A DNA stretch of 64,000 bases from Siphonodentalium dalli (lineage: Eukaryota > Mollusca > Scaphopoda > Gadilida > Siphonodentaliidae): positions 40,449,912 to 40,513,911 of the forward strand of contig CP136064.1 of the NCBI GenBank assembly GCA_032622095.1, in the 5' to 3' direction. The notes beneath the pieces are model-generated. The model made no database searches and was not told the origin of the DNA. It saw only the letters and a program-made list of their open reading frames with translations. Below are positions 21,616 through 33,903 of this stretch, in pieces (the stretch's first letter is position 1; every line of letters starts with the position of its first letter). The position numbers and the translations under genes are program-made.

Positions 21616-24557
21616 CTGAGTCGTTATCTCGTGAGAATCCGGATTCAGAATCTGGATTCAGATTACAGATTAGACCCCGTACGACTTGGTTCGGTAAACG
21701 AACAGGCCAGAAATTGCCAGAATCAGTAAACGAACAGACGTAATCTCAAAATCGTGGTAATCCAGATTCGGATTCCGATTCCGATTACGGACTCAAATGT
21801 TCGTAATGTAAACAAACCGAGATTTCGCCACATCGGAGTTTAAAAACACAATAAAACATAAGAATCCCGTCTCTTGTGTACAAATAATTGCAGAATATAA
21901 ACGATCTATATCAAAGAATTTTAAATGCGGAGACAAATTTGTTTTATCGAATGTAAACTGGGAGAATATTACTGAAATTAGCCAAATAATAACGCTATTG
22001 TTAGAAACGCTGGGGGAGCACTTCGGTTGATGGCGAAGCAAATCATTGTCGATTTTATTGTCACTTTCATATGTCCATTTCATAATTCCATCCATAAAAT
22101 ACCGCCCGAACGCATGTCGATTTCGAATTCGGCGGATACGTCACAATTGACAGAATTCATGTGAACCTGCATGGATATGTCTTCTGCTGTGTTCGTTATT
22201 ATAATGTTTCTTCTTATTCAAGAAATAGTAGGATTATATGATATCGATGGATTATCAGATACATGTATGTACTATCTAGTCTTATAGCAATTTCATGTTT
22301 AAAATGTTTTGTTTCGTTAAATGCAGTCGTTTTGCACAATAGTCTCTGTTTAGACAACAAACACAGACATTTTTTGGCCAACGTGCTGTACAATAGTTGG
22401 AAAATAAAGCTTTGCTCATGAAGCTAATGTTGTGGTCTTGTGATCGCAGGTGAACTGCATCTCCCAATCGCACAAACAAAAATGTAAAGCTTATTCTTGG
22501 ATCTCAGGACTATATAGTGGAAATGTCAGTCAATTTATTGATTAAGTACCCCACACGTACAAGTTCTAGGGACGTGGCTAGAGGTTTCCTCAAATCTCCG
22601 GCCAACTACACCCCCCCCCCCCCCCCCATTGAACCAAACATCAATCTCACAGGTTCGCAGAATTCCATTTGCACCCCTTGTAAATAGCCAACCTGACACA
22701 CACTAAGATTGGAAAATTACCAACTTTCACTGGTTGAAAAAATCAAACAATGAGAACAATTCCCAACCTATATAAACCGTGTCAAATTAATGTCCAACTA
22801 ATGTTGTGTCATGCATGAAATTTCCAACTGCTGAAATGTACCAAAGTTTAGATTAAACATATATATTTCAAATATTTGTCAAATTTAGATAACACATGAT
22901 ATATAACACATACATTTGTTTAGGGTGTGTCGACCCCCTCCCCCCCCGAACTTTGGTACAATTTTTCTTAGCTGTACAGTCATTCATACGTGAGGCAAAT
23001 CGGGATTATTTTGACTAACTGTTCCAAATAAGGATACGTACAAGCTAGCAAACGCAACAAACAAACCCGATTTTAGATAAATACAAACTTATGACTAACT
23101 CGGGGGAGGGGTGACCGGTGATCTGTATATATGTTCAACTTGTTTTTGTAGTCACGTTGCTTTGCCATTACTAATTATTTATTTTTTCAGTGTAATAACA
23201 TATGGGAGAGGGGGGTACCATAAAGTGAGTCAGCACTTGTCCTCCAACCACATTGTCTGTATAAACAGATGTATGTGTTATATATCATGTGTTATCTATA
23301 TTTGACAAATATTTTAAAATAAATGTGTCTAAACTAAACTTTGGTACATTTCCAGCAGTTGGAAATGTCATGCATGACACAACATTAGTTGGACATTAAT
23401 TTGACACCATATATAGGTTGGAATTGTTCTCATTGTTTGATTTTTTTCAACCAGTAAAAGTTGGTTATTTTGCAATCTTATGGTGTGTCAAGTTGGATAT
23501 TTCCAAGGGGGTGAAAATGGAATTCTGCGAACCTGTGAGATTGATGTTTGGTTCAAGGGGGGGTGCAGTTGGTCTGAAATTTGAGGAAACCTCTAGCCAC
23601 GTCCCTAGAACTTGTACATATGGGTACTTAATCAATAAATTGACTCACATTTGCACTATATAGTCCTGAGATCCTAGAATAAGCTTTACATTTGTGTTTT
23701 TGCGATTGGGAGATGAGTTCACGTGCGATCACACGACCAAAACATTAGCTTCACGGGCAAAGCTTTATTTTCCAACTATTGTACAGCACGTTGGCCAAAA
23801 ATGCCTATGTTTCTGCACTATACAGAGACAATTATGCAAAACGACTGCATTTAACGAAACAACACACGTTAAATATGAAATTGCTATAAGACTAGATAGT
23901 ACATACGTATATATGATAATCCATCGATATAATATAATCCTACTATTTCTTGAATAAGAAGGAACATATAATAACGAATTACAAAGCAGAAGACATATCC
24001 ATGCAGGTTCACGTTATTTCGGTCAATGGGTGACGTATCCGCCGAATTTGAAATCGACATGCGTTCGGGCAGTATTTTATGGATGGAATTATGAAATGAA
24101 CATGATATGATGAAAGTGACAATGAAATTGACAATGCTTTGCTTCAAGATCTCCATCAACCGAAGTGCTCCCCCAGCGTTACTATCAATAACATTATTTG
24201 GCTAATTTCAGTAATATTTTTCCCGTTTACACTCGATAACACAAATTTGTCTCCACATTTAAAATTCTTTGATATAGATCGTTTATATTCTGCAATAATT
24301 TGTACACAAGGGACGGATTCTTATGTTTTATTGTTTTTTTAAACTCCGAGGTGGCGAAATCTCGATTTGTTTACATTATGAACGTTTGAGTCCTTAATCG
24401 GAATCAGAATCTGAATCTGGATTACGACGAAAATAACGATTGATTACGATTACGGTCTGTTCGTTTACTGATTCTGGTCTGTTCGATTATCGAACCACGT
24501 CGTACGGGGACTAATCCATAATCTGAATCCAGATTCTTTAACGAAATAACGACTCTG
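21616..24557. mobile_element. 2.9-kb palindromic TIR element ('GAGTCGTTATCTCG' family), copy A
   Basis: The left arm (about 21616-22922) and right arm (about 23262-24557) are reverse complements over ~1.3 kb, with a loop of about 340 bp at 22923-23261. The outer ends read C(T/A)GAGTCGTTAT and the complement. Subterminal 'gattcggattccgattacgg' repeats occur in each arm. The same sequence occurs once, not palindromically, at 55095-57108, so copy A appears to be an inverted duplication of the left half. Short open frames inside the arms are shared at DNA level with the relative and cannot be called genes. No target-site duplication is evident. A transcript across it would form a long hairpin. 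Confidence 0.85.
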
Positions 24558-25141
24558 CGGGTCGCCACAAATAGCCACAAACAGGGACATGACAAACTGC
24601 GGGACGGGATGCTGGACAGCATGACAAACTGTGGGACAGAATTTGTAATTGCGTGGGTCGGCCCCAATCTTGAAGGATATATATAGCACGTAGAGTGCTC
24701 TATTTGTGTCTAACGAAAGCTCGATATTCGCACCAACCAAATATATTAACCAGCCATGGGACAGCTGTATAGAATTAAGTCCTCGATCGTGCTATTTTAG
24801 AAATTAAATGCCCACCCATGTGCACAAAATTTGTGATTTTCAAAAAAATTACGCCTCCGGACAAAATTGAAGTTCCGGCGACAGAGGGTTAATAATTGTC
24901 TCGCCTGATCTGAAAACGGATCGGTAGGGCGTTGAAGCACAATAGCTCAACAAAATAACACAGGCTATGTATATCAGTGCTTTCCTTACTCCATGCCCTG
25001 AACGATATTCGAAAAATGTAAATTTTCTCCTTATATATAGGTTACAAACAACTAATTATTTTCCATATATATATGCGACAGTAACTATATATAAGGATCA
25101 ATCCACACCGGGCGCGAGCGCGCGATTTTTACGGCCGTTTT
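24558..25141. other. Intergenic stretch with a small repeat fragment
   Basis: Around 25040-25090, 'ggttacaaacaactaattattttccat' followed by 'gcgacagtaac' matches the repeat found at 28500-28530 (inverted) and 30637-30680. It is therefore a short stray fragment of the duplicated region's repeat. Otherwise nothing is seen. Confidence 0.4.
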
Positions 25142-25893
25142 CAGTCGTCCGTAAGGGTTCAAAGCTCGCGATTTTTATATTCACACGGAAAGCGACTGGA
25201 TCGCTTCGTCGTGCGCGATGGTTTGCATGGGTTGATACTCGTTCAAGTGCATCATTTGCAGGCACGTCATAAATACAATGTATATGGGCATTTTAATCAG
25301 AATTTGCTAAACATATGCATGTAAGAGTTTTTCAAACTCATTTAATTGTCAAATATAATATATGTGAAGTGGAATGGTCCACGGGTTTCCTAAATTCTCA
25401 TATATAGCAATTGCGTTTAATTGAATTTCCTTCTATAATTCCAGTTTGTGAGTTTTTTTTTATCGGGGGGGGGGGGGGGGGTGTGGGCAAAGTGACATCA
25501 CAAGCTTGGAATGGATTGGGACCAAAGTTAACAATCCTGTTATTACGTCGAGCTCTTGCCAGGCATTTTCCCTTCTCATTTTATCCTTGTATACTCTTTC
25601 GAATGAGTGTCACACACGAGAAACGCACGACGTTTGCACTTGAGTTATCAGCATGTCGCTCAAGTCCTCCACCACCTTTGTTATCGCGATGACGAATGAA
25701 TGTGTCGCCTTCAAATAGGAGTTATACGCACGTATGAACATCCTATTTGACAGCTAGCGACCCAATTATCCCGCTGGTTTGCCACAAAGCGAAAAATCGA
25801 CGAAGCATAACATCGTCGCGCCGTGGCCAGCGAAACGGTCGTTTGCGGGTGTGAATATATAAATCGCGCCGCTTCAAACCGCTATGGACGACT
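25142..25893. mobile_element. Possible TIR element, diverged
   Basis: The ends share an inverted match over about 55 bases: '(c/t)agtcgtcc' then 'cgcgattt..tatattcacac' on the left, and the complement on the right near 25840-25893. Identity is moderate and no target-site duplication was found. An 18-G run lies in the interior. Confidence 0.4.
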
Positions 25894-26477
25894 AAATGTC
25901 AGAACAATTTCACAAGTTAAGCAGACCACAGACATGGAGCCGAAAAGATAATACAAATGCATGGAGAGGAATTCGTATTTTGATTAGTGGGAAATGTTCA
26001 GATAGTAAGTTGAACAAAATGACCGTTTTTGAATTTATTATCTGCATGAACATTTCCTTTGGTTTCGAACTACTCATCAATGAGTATTTAGAAAAGAAAT
26101 GGTACCCTTGATTTCCTCCAACAACATTCCACTTTTTTCGGAAGGTTTCGTAATCTCCCAGAGATAAATATTAAATTATTAATGCCCCCCCCCCCCCCAG
26201 GTATATCATTTTGGTGGATAGTGTAACTATATACAATAACTATACAAATAAGTAAACATATGCTGACAATTAATTAATGTCTATATAGCCATAAATTCTA
26301 AACTCAGAATTTTTTGTTTTTAGTAATGGAAGGTGACTCAGATATATCTTTTGGCACCATGTTTGCTGTTCACTAAGACATATGACATGATGCCAAATAT
26401 AATGATATGCCTATTCAACATTCGTATAAGATTGTATTATCTCTTGTGTTGTAAAGAATATTGCCCGGAATTCCTGG
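25894..26477. other. Intergenic stretch before the gap
   Basis: AT-rich, with a C14 run near 26186-26199. No gene or element ends are visible. Confidence 0.35.
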
Positions 26478-26577
26478 NNNNNNNNNNNNNNNNNNNNNNN
26501 NNNNNNNNNNNNNNNNNNNNNNNNNNNNNNNNNNNNNNNNNNNNNNNNNNNNNNNNNNNNNNNNNNNNNNNNNNNNN
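26478..26577. other. Assembly gap, exactly 100 N
   Basis: One hundred Ns mark a scaffold join of unspecified true length. The first base after it is the first base of duplication copy 1, so the copy's left boundary cannot be seen. Confidence 0.99.
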
Positions 26578-26989
26578 GTTAGCAATATCAAACAAACAAT
26601 TTCGATTCACCAAACACCATATAGCTATGCGTCTGACTTTGAACTTTTCGTAACTTGTTTCATGTCCCAGACGAGTCTGACCTAAATCCAGATAATATTT
26701 AGACTTCGTTAATATCAACGGAATCTAATAATTTCTGAGTTTAGTCAGACTGATCCAAAGAGAGATGAAGAGAATGCTCATGGGACACAGACAGAACCGC
26801 TCACAGTGCGAGCCTATCTCTAACATGGGTGTCTCTTACAGAAAACACCTCTGTCAAAATACCAATTCAATGTTCGTCTGTTATTATATTAATCTCATAA
26901 TATCACAGAGTTACTGCGCGAAACATGAATACCATGACACAATCTGACAATTATTTGGGAAACTCACTATTTATGGACCGGTTGGCGAC

Positions 26990-27128
26990 CAAACTCCAGG
27001 CAGAGTTATCTCCCATCGCTCCGCTGAGATACCACTGCCATAATGACATTAACTGGTAAGGAATTCTTACGTGTTTTTAGTTCTTATGTTTTAGCAGCGA
27101 TAGCGTAGAGGGCGCTGTATGGAGTTTG
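26990..27128 (+). mobile_element. 'CAAACTCC' MITE, 139-bp form, 9-bp TSD
   Basis: The ends CAAACTCCAGG and ATGGAGTTTG are flanked by GTTGGCGAC (26981-26989) and GTTGACGAC (27129-27137), a 9-bp duplication with one mismatch. Compared with the 81-bp copies at 33748 and 33988 it carries about 58 extra bases in the middle. No coding capacity. Confidence 0.88.
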
Positions 27129-27146
27129 GTTGACGACAAGCCTGAT

Positions 27147-27590
27147 TATAGTGTGCCTATCATTTGTAGAATGAGGTCCCCAGAGGGTGGATTTAGTGAC
27201 GATATCACGCATAGCGGGCTAGCTAGCATCGCTAAATTCACCCTCTGATGACCTCATTCTGCATAGGCCTCATCTTGTCTGGAAAATTTCGTTATTATCA
27301 AATTTCTATAGAAACTTCTTCACATAGATTATATTTCTTTTTTAGTTTAGTTTCTCTATATCGCCAAATTGGCAGACGACACCTTGCATAATCGAGGTTC
27401 CCAATGGGTGTACATCACAATATTCACCATTTGGGAACTTCAGTCTGAGTCTATGTCTCTCATAGCAGATGAGGCCACGCAGAATGAGGTCCACAGAGGG
27501 TGAATTTGGTTATGCTAGCCCGCTATGCGTTGTAGCGTCACTAAATTCACCCTCTGTGGACCGTATTCTGCAAATGACATGCACACTAAA
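27147..27590. repeat. Compound inverted-repeat element with 'GCAGAATGAGGTCC' hairpins
   Basis: Two hairpins (27166-27262 and 27479-27571) each have arms reading 'gcagaatgaggtc..cagagggtgaattt' and the complement. The pair is itself arranged as an outer inverted repeat: 'agtgtgc..tgtcattt' at the left and its complement near 27575-27588. A third small hairpin, 'gttcccaatgg..ccatttgggaac', lies in the middle. The paralogue is at 34078-34520. Confidence 0.75.
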
Positions 27591-29065
27591 ACTCAGGCGG
27601 TGTCGTTCTCGTGCATTTGGTTGAAATTACCTGCACACATTCAAGCTGAAGTAACGTCATCAACCGATTGATGGCAATGGGTGTGTACTAAAAAAGGATC
27701 TACTCATTTTCAGGATCGAAATGTCCTGCTGACTCCTGCAAGTTCTATTTGTCACAGGGGACAAATATTTCCCACCTGCTAACATGTATGCCTTTAAGGG
27801 GTGCGTATAGCTGGTGTGTCCAGTGTCTTCCCGTGCCGTTACCGAAAACGGCAGAATTTACCGAACAACCGCAGGCAAAAACGCGCGGCACCGCCAGATT
27901 AGGACACCGATGTAATCCTGGGGCAACGTTTTCTGCGATGTCGCCCGCATCTCACGCCTTGTTGGCGAATCGCGCGGCATGCCGCACCGCAAACGCCGTG
28001 TGTAAGGGCCTTAATTACTGGCGGTGTGCTTTCTATTTAGTATATGGCCAAACATATATGTGGCTGGATCTAATGGTTACAAGCAATTAATTATATAGTT
28101 ACAATTCTTGAATTTGTGTAGGGAAACTCGAGTCAGCATAGCAAAACATTATGGCTGCTGATTGGTTGATTATCATTGAGGGAAATTTCCCCTATCTATA
28201 TAGCGCGGGAGCAGAAACTAATAACCTCGTAAATATGGCGATCATTTTCTGTTTAGGTGGCCACGAAAAGTCTGGTGGGTTTCCAAAGTTACGGAAGTGG
28301 TCTGGGTATCCGTATGCTGCTGGTTTTGTGTAGTAAATTGGATAGTTGTGGAAATGCATGATTATCGCTTGAAAAAAATACCGAAACGGGCCCGTTTGTT
28401 GTCACAGACTTGTGTATCGGATGACGTTCTATAAGGGAAAATTGACCCATTGAAGTTCAAATAGGCTTAACACATGGCCGGCGGGACTTATAGTAAACAC
28501 TGTCTCCCGTGGAAAATAATCAGTTGTTTGTAACATATAGTGCAGTGACGTAACTGAATGGCGTCGTGGTGTCTTACGGGACTTACCCCTAACTTCTGCC
28601 AACATTTCATGCATGGCACAACAGAATATATATTTGGAAATTTGAGACCGAAATATGTTGATATTGTTTCGGTAGTTTGATATCCCAATCAGTATATATA
28701 TTTAGTGTTAATGTTTTGTTTATAGACCAATTCAGTTCGAAAATTGTCCTATATTCGGAGCTAAACGGCAAAAATTTCCTATCAAAGCGAGCGTTAAGCG
28801 TTAAGGTAGCAAAAACATTCCGGGCCATGGGGAGGGGTGCCAATGGTTCAAGGGAAGAAGGTGGAAATTTTATGTTGGATACCCCCTTCAATGGAGACCC
28901 TCTAGCCACGCCCCGTCTATATGATTATGTGCAAAATTTAACAAGAGGTGTGACTGTCCCAAATGAGACTAATAATACCCCCGCAGTACACATGAGCTAC
29001 ACAAATGTAGCCTTATTAAAAGGACATGGCTCTTTCGATCCTCAAATTATGTATACGTAATTTGG

Positions 29066-30110
29066 TAACCTGAAATCGTAGATTGAAATTAAAATACGTC
29101 CGACATCTCGTAATTGCAGGAGCACAGGTTGTCGTGCTTGGTGATAAATATATCTTTGCCAAGTTTCACAGAAATTGACCAGGAAACGAAGGAGTAAAAG
29201 CTTGCACTAAATTACAGAATTTTAAGTACGTTGTTAAACATTCCTAAGTCGAAAATGATAATAAACTATAGTAAAAAAAAACTCGTATGAATCTCATAAT
29301 TGCAGGTACACAGCTAGGTTCGGATGATGGTCAATAAGTGTGTCAAGTTTCAAAAACATTGGCAAATAAATGAAGTAATACAAGCTCTGACAAAATTACA
29401 GGGTTGGACAGGGGGGGGGGGGGTCGGAAAAAAATTTCAGGCAAGTATGGCATTTTTTCCATTTCGATCATTTTTTTGTACCCACCCACCCCCACCGCCA
29501 AATTTTTTTTCCGTTTTCGGCAGTTTTTTCCGACCATTTTTTTACACCCACCCCCCCCCCCCTTTTAACACTAAAACCGAGATTTGCGGGGGGAAATTCA
29601 CTGTAAACAGCTGTATATGAATTTCTGTGCATACTATTTATCATGGATGTTAACATGGACATGTAAATAGGAATGAGTCATTTTGAGGTCATTCGGCCAA
29701 AAAAACATGGCTGCCAGCGGCCATCTTGGATTTCAAAATAGAACACTATAACTGCCTGCAGTCAGTTTACCAGTTAGAATTACATTATTTCTCTCATTCA
29801 AACTGATTCAAAGTGGTTTTGAAGCCCAACTCATTGCCAAAACACTAAAAAAAACAAGCAGGAATGTTTTGTTTTAGTTGCGGAAAAAATTGCTTGTTGG
29901 TAGCTTGGACCACCCACCCACCCCGGCATACGTGCCGGAAGAACTCCACTATAAAACGTCGGATGAACCTCATAGTTGCATGTGCACACGTTCCCGTGCA
30001 TGGTACTAAATATATGTGCCAATTTTAACACTACAAGCTCGGACAACGTTTCGTCCACGCATGGACGGACGGACAAGCTGATTCCAGTATGCCGCAATAA
30101 TTTCGTTACG
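29066..30110 (+). repeat. Modular interspersed repeat, three related modules plus 'cggacggacgg' tail
   Basis: Modules at about 29066-29222, 29270-29405 and 29945-30110 share one plan: '(g)aatctcataattgcagg(t/a)(g)cacag', a phrase near 'gtcaa(t)aa..gtgccaagttt' and 'gaag.aata.aagctcgga'. They end with 'catggacggacggacaag'. This is the same general architecture as 1781-2284. A low-complexity insertion splits modules 2 and 3 in this copy. Confidence 0.65.
29406..29940. repeat. Low-complexity G/C/T-rich insertion present only in duplication copy 1
   Basis: Runs of G, C and T ('cccacccaccccca', 'ttttttttccg') replace about 28 bp of sequence found at the matching point of copy 2 (near 36476-36503). 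Flanking sequence lines up precisely on both sides. Similar tracts occur at 14260-14470. Confidence 0.7.
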
Positions 30111-30499
30111 GGGTATAATAATGCAACTGTTCCATTCCAATCGCAACAAGGTCAATTCGATAAGAAGTGATAATTGTTCAGGCAGATACGAAGCAGTGAA
30201 CATATCATACCGAGACAATGCCTCATAAATTTTTGATAGATTTATAGTGTGGTCTATGTGAGACTATTTGTAAACGATCTATATATATATATATCATTAC
30301 TTCCACAATACTCGAGATAATTAGGATCAAGTGACTGAATGTACGATCGATCGAAAGAAATCCTATATATAATGTGTCATTTCGTTTATAGATAATTTGT
30401 TAAGATGCGAAGCAGTGAACACACCACACTGAACAGTGCCTCATCAATTATAATTTGTAATTTATAATTGGGTCCATGTGAGCTTATTTTTAAACTGTT

Positions 30500-30636
30500 A
30501 GTCGGGGAGCCAATAAGGTCCACGTGAACCCCCCCCCCCCCCCCCGATGATTACAAATAACCATATTTGTATTGTTCCCTATGGTATCCAGATAAAGAAT
30601 CCGGATTTCACCGAAAAATAAAGGTGGCCCTACTAG
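30500..30636 (+). repeat. Solo terminal fragment of the foldback element
   Basis: This matches the first ~137 bp of the foldback element's arm at 42439 and 47386 (start AGTCGGGGAGCCAATAAGG, end 'ggtggccctacta'). Only this end is present here; the rest of the element is absent. Confidence 0.8.
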
Positions 30637-30960
30637 GTTACATACAACTAATTATTTTCCATAGGCGACAGTGTTAACTAAAAGTCCCACCGGCCATGGG
30701 TTTGACCTATTTGAACTTCAAGTGGCCAATTTTCCCTTAGAACGCCATCCTCTGCACCAGTATGTGACAACAAACGCGCCCTTTTCGGTATTTTTTTCAA
30801 ACGATAATCTTGCATTTCCACAACTACCTCATTTACTGCACAAAAATCAGCAGCATAAAAATACCCAGACCCCTTCCGTAACTTCTGGACACCACCAGAC
30901 TCTTCCTGGACATCTAAACATACACGATCGCCATATTTTGCACGGGCGCCGCACGGGCTC
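30637..30960 (-). repeat. Inverted copy of an internal piece of the duplicated block
   Basis: The sequence is the reverse complement, with moderate divergence, of about 28240-28525 and its paralogue near 35330-35605. Shared phrases include 'acaactaattattttcca' and 'gaacttcaa..ggccaattttccctta'. It lies immediately after the solo foldback end, suggesting a local rearrangement junction. Confidence 0.75.
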
Positions 30961-31340
30961 GCCAATACGACAACGTCCACCGCCTGGTCAAACTACACAC
31001 ACGTACCAAGTTTCGTCCCAATCGGTCGAGAATCGTAGATTTGTATAAATGACAAACAGACAAACAGACAGAGGTCTTCAAAAATATATATGAGATATAG
31101 TCTGGTAGATTTAGGACTTCTCGTTGTGTATAACTTCCCCAAGGACGAAGATTGATTCTCTAATTCATCGTTCACAGACGTCCGTCTGACATGGACATGG
31201 CTCCCATTAGCATCATGCTGGTGGTTATAATCGGAGTGTATCGTTAGAGATCTCATAGAGCGGTAGCATGTGAGTTCTTAGACGACGATAGTGACTCGAT
31301 TGGCTAGAAAATGTTCATTCTGATACAATAATAATGTGCC
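30961..31340. other. Short stretch, nothing assigned
   Basis: The phrase 'ccaagtttcgtcccaatcggtcgag' followed by 'gacaaacagacaaacagaca' resembles the tail of the modular repeats. Otherwise no feature is seen. Confidence 0.35.
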
Positions 31341-31472
31341 AGAGCTGAGGGCATTCTGTTACAGAGCTGAGGGCATTCTGTTACAGAGCTGAGGGCATTC
31401 TGTTACAGAGCTGAGGGCATTCTGTTACAGAGCTGAGGGCATTCTGTTACAGAGCTGAGGGCATTCTGTTAC
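31341..31472 (+). repeat. Perfect 22-bp tandem repeat, six copies
   Basis: Six identical copies of a 22-base unit beginning AGAGCTGAGGGCATTCTG follow one another without spacers. Perfect identity implies very recent expansion. Confidence 0.97.
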
Positions 31473-31717
31473 ACTAGCATAAGCAATAATGTAGGTTCTT
31501 CGCAACCAAGAACCACGGTGTTCTTCGCTGGAATGACGTGGAACATACATCGGGACCGCAGTCACCGTATATAGAACGAAATAAAGAACCAATTGCAAAT
31601 TATACGTGGAACCAGATGCTTTGAAGCAGTTGGTTCAGATATTGGTCAAGAAATGTATGTTCTATAATTTGATGGTCGGACCAAATGAACCAAATATTGA
31701 TTTGGTTCTGCAGTTAA

Positions 31718-32148
31718 CCATTTGAGTGCCAGGGGCCGATCTCATCGGCCCTAATTTACGGTGTGTAAAATCGGCCCTAAAAAAAAATTTGGGTTGAATT
31801 GTCTTCGGTTATGCTTAAGCATGCTATAGCGAATTTAAAAACAAACTGGATAACACCTTAGGGGCATGTTATAACTCAAGACTATCACCAAGTATTCATA
31901 GTAATAATTTTGATGCCCATAAAAAACATAAGATTCCCTTGCACTAAACCTACTATATATACCTGTTTAAAGAATATAAGAAAAAATTATTAATATTGTA
32001 AAAAATAATAACAAAAGATGAAAAATTGTTAGGCCAATGCATTCTCTTATATATGCGAGGCGACCTATGGTCGACTCGAATATATAAGAGAATGCATTGG
32101 TACAGGGTATATGGGTTGATACAAAAATCGGACCTGGCACTCAAAGGG
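31718..32148. mobile_element. TTAA-flanked, piggyBac-like MITE (431 bp)
   Basis: The ends are CC(A/C)TTTGAGTGCCAGG and the complement, directly flanked by TTAA at 31714-31717 and 32149-32152. This is the target and TIR style of piggyBac-type elements. The interior holds an A-rich tract and a 67-bp near-perfect palindrome (32034-32100) that recurs twice in the element at 57511-57902. No transposase is present. Confidence 0.85.
32034..32100. repeat. 67-bp near-perfect palindrome (family of three)
   Basis: Arms of about 28 bp begin CCAATGCATTCTCTTATATA and end with the complement, around a centre containing 'gcgacc..ggtcg'. Related palindromes lie at 57537-57605 and 57685-57753. Confidence 0.9.
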
Positions 32149-32152
32149 TTAA

Positions 32153-33361
32153 TACAATTATTATACAAACTGTCTCACTAGCTGAACCTACTGAGCTATT
32201 TGGTTCTTAGCCAGAATCAGTTGTAAGGTTCCAAATTTGGTTTTACATGTATCTCAGAACCGAATGTTTTTGTTTTTCACGAAGAACCTAAACATTCGGA
32301 GAGATTCTAAGAACCAGATGAGTATCAAATGGGTTCTTTAGAATGAACCTAATATAGGTTATTTACGAACAAGTTGAACAACCAAATTGGGTCTCCTTTG
32401 ACAAGAACGAAATCCGTTCGTCACGAAAAACCGAAATCGGTTCTTCACATAAAATCGAAATCGGTTCTTTACAATAATCCGACTACCAAACTGGTGCGTA
32501 AAACCCGTTAATCACGAGTTAATTAATCCGAGTTAACGGGATTATAACCAGTTTCGCTATCTCTGGGGGCTTATGTTGGCCTAATGTGCTATGCGCCTTA
32601 TAAACTGAGCCACCCAGCATCTGACCATGATATATAACTATATGTGCATTATTTGATCTTATCGGGACTGATGCTAATAATTTGTCATATACTATAGTTA
32701 CTGCAACCATCTTATAGATATGACCTATACATACTGGGTAATTACACACTCATTGCTAGATTCATGGACACCATCGCGTGTTTTTGCCCACCAGAGCTGT
32801 CTCTATAACGTCGCACGTATACGCGTAACTTAACCTGGCTATAATATTATAGTACTCTACAAATGGCCAACGCGCCTTAACGACTTGGTGGCATACATGC
32901 ACAGTTGGAAATTTATTTTTGGTTCAGATTTTTAAATCAAATTCGAACCATGGTCCCTGATCCCTTCCCCTTGGCCAATAAAAAAATGCTGATCAATTTA
33001 TGAAAAACAAATCGGGATATGAATTTACCTGAAGTTAAAGCACTATAGATGCATGTTATATATGATTTTGCCATTTTCAGTTCCTTATCTCAATTTGTTT
33101 CTCCCATTGGATGATGTTCCTCTCCTTGGTCTGTGGCCAGTCAAAGACTACTGGTCAATTGAGAAATAACCTACCATCCATGCAGGCCTGTGTGGTACCA
33201 ATTGGGAAAAATCAGATCCCAAATGTACAACTGGAATTAGGCAAAGTTGTGAGTTTTGTCGGGAATTGGTGAATTGGTAACCTGTTTGTCTTCGATTTTC
33301 GTTATGAAAATGAATCTGATATCTCATCATCAGTCATGAATGTAAAGTCTATGCTATATTT
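32153..33361. other. Stretch rich in GGTTCTT/AAGAACC motifs, then unannotated
   Basis: From about 31495 to 32480, flanking the TTAA element on both sides, 'ggttctt' and 'aagaacc' recur densely. Near 32400-32480 three ~27-bp degenerate units of 'gaaatcggttctt(c/t)aca' are visible. The remainder to 33361 shows nothing recognisable. Confidence 0.45.
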
Positions 33362-33747
33362 GTTAGCAATATCAAACAAACAATTTCGATTCACCAAACA
33401 CCATATAGCTATGCGTCTGACTTTGAACTTTGCGGAACTTGTTTCATGTCCCAGACGAGTCTGACTAAATCCAGATAATATTTAGACTTCGTTAATATCA
33501 ACGGAATATAATATTGTCTGAGTTTAGTCAGACTGATCCAAAGAGAGATGAAGAGAATGCGCATGGGACACAGACAGAACCGCCCACAGTGCGAACCCAT
33601 CTCTACCATGTGTGTCTCTTACAGAAAACACCTCTGTCAAAATACCAATTCAATGTTCGTCTGTTATTAAATTAATCTAATAATATCACCATAGACTAAA
33701 AATTATTGATTCTTCATCTATGATATCACCGAGTTGATGCGCGAAAC

Positions 33748-33828
33748 CAAACTCCAGGCAGAGTTATCTCCCATCGCTCCGCTGAGATATATCGCAGCGA
33801 TAGCGTAGATGGCGCTGTATGGAGTTTG
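33748..33828 (+). mobile_element. 'CAAACTCC' MITE, 81 bp, perfect 9-bp TSD, empty site in copy 1
   Basis: The ends CAAACTCCA and TGGAGTTTG are flanked by the perfect duplication GCGCGAAAC (33739-33747 and 33829-33837). In duplication copy 1 the corresponding place (near 26916) has a single GCGCGAAAC followed by ATGA and no element, so this is a bona fide insertion after duplication. At 81 bp it is unusually small. It has an inner palindrome around 'cgctgagatatatcgcagcg'. Confidence 0.95.
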
Positions 33829-33903
33829 GCGCGAAACATGACATACCCTGACACAATCTGATAATTATTTGGGAAACTCACTATTTATGGACCGGTTGGC
33901 GAC

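Larger units (their letters stand above)
26578..30482 (+). repeat. Large direct duplication, copy 1
   Basis: From 'gttagcaatatcaaacaaac' onward this block is matched in the same orientation by 33362-36920 followed by 42312-42432, with a few percent divergence. It contains MITEs (26990-27128, 27147-27590), modular repeats (29066-30110) and the intact 'empty' target of the Helitron array at 30360/30361. Frames at 27749-28090 and 28677-29060 recur in copy 2, but only because the DNA is duplicated. Relative to copy 2 it carries an extra low-complexity segment at 29406-29940. Confidence 0.93.

Noticed and set aside
27749-28090. 113-codon frame shared with 34892-35167
   Set aside because: Conserved between the copies only as part of the large DNA duplication, with indels that change the frame start.
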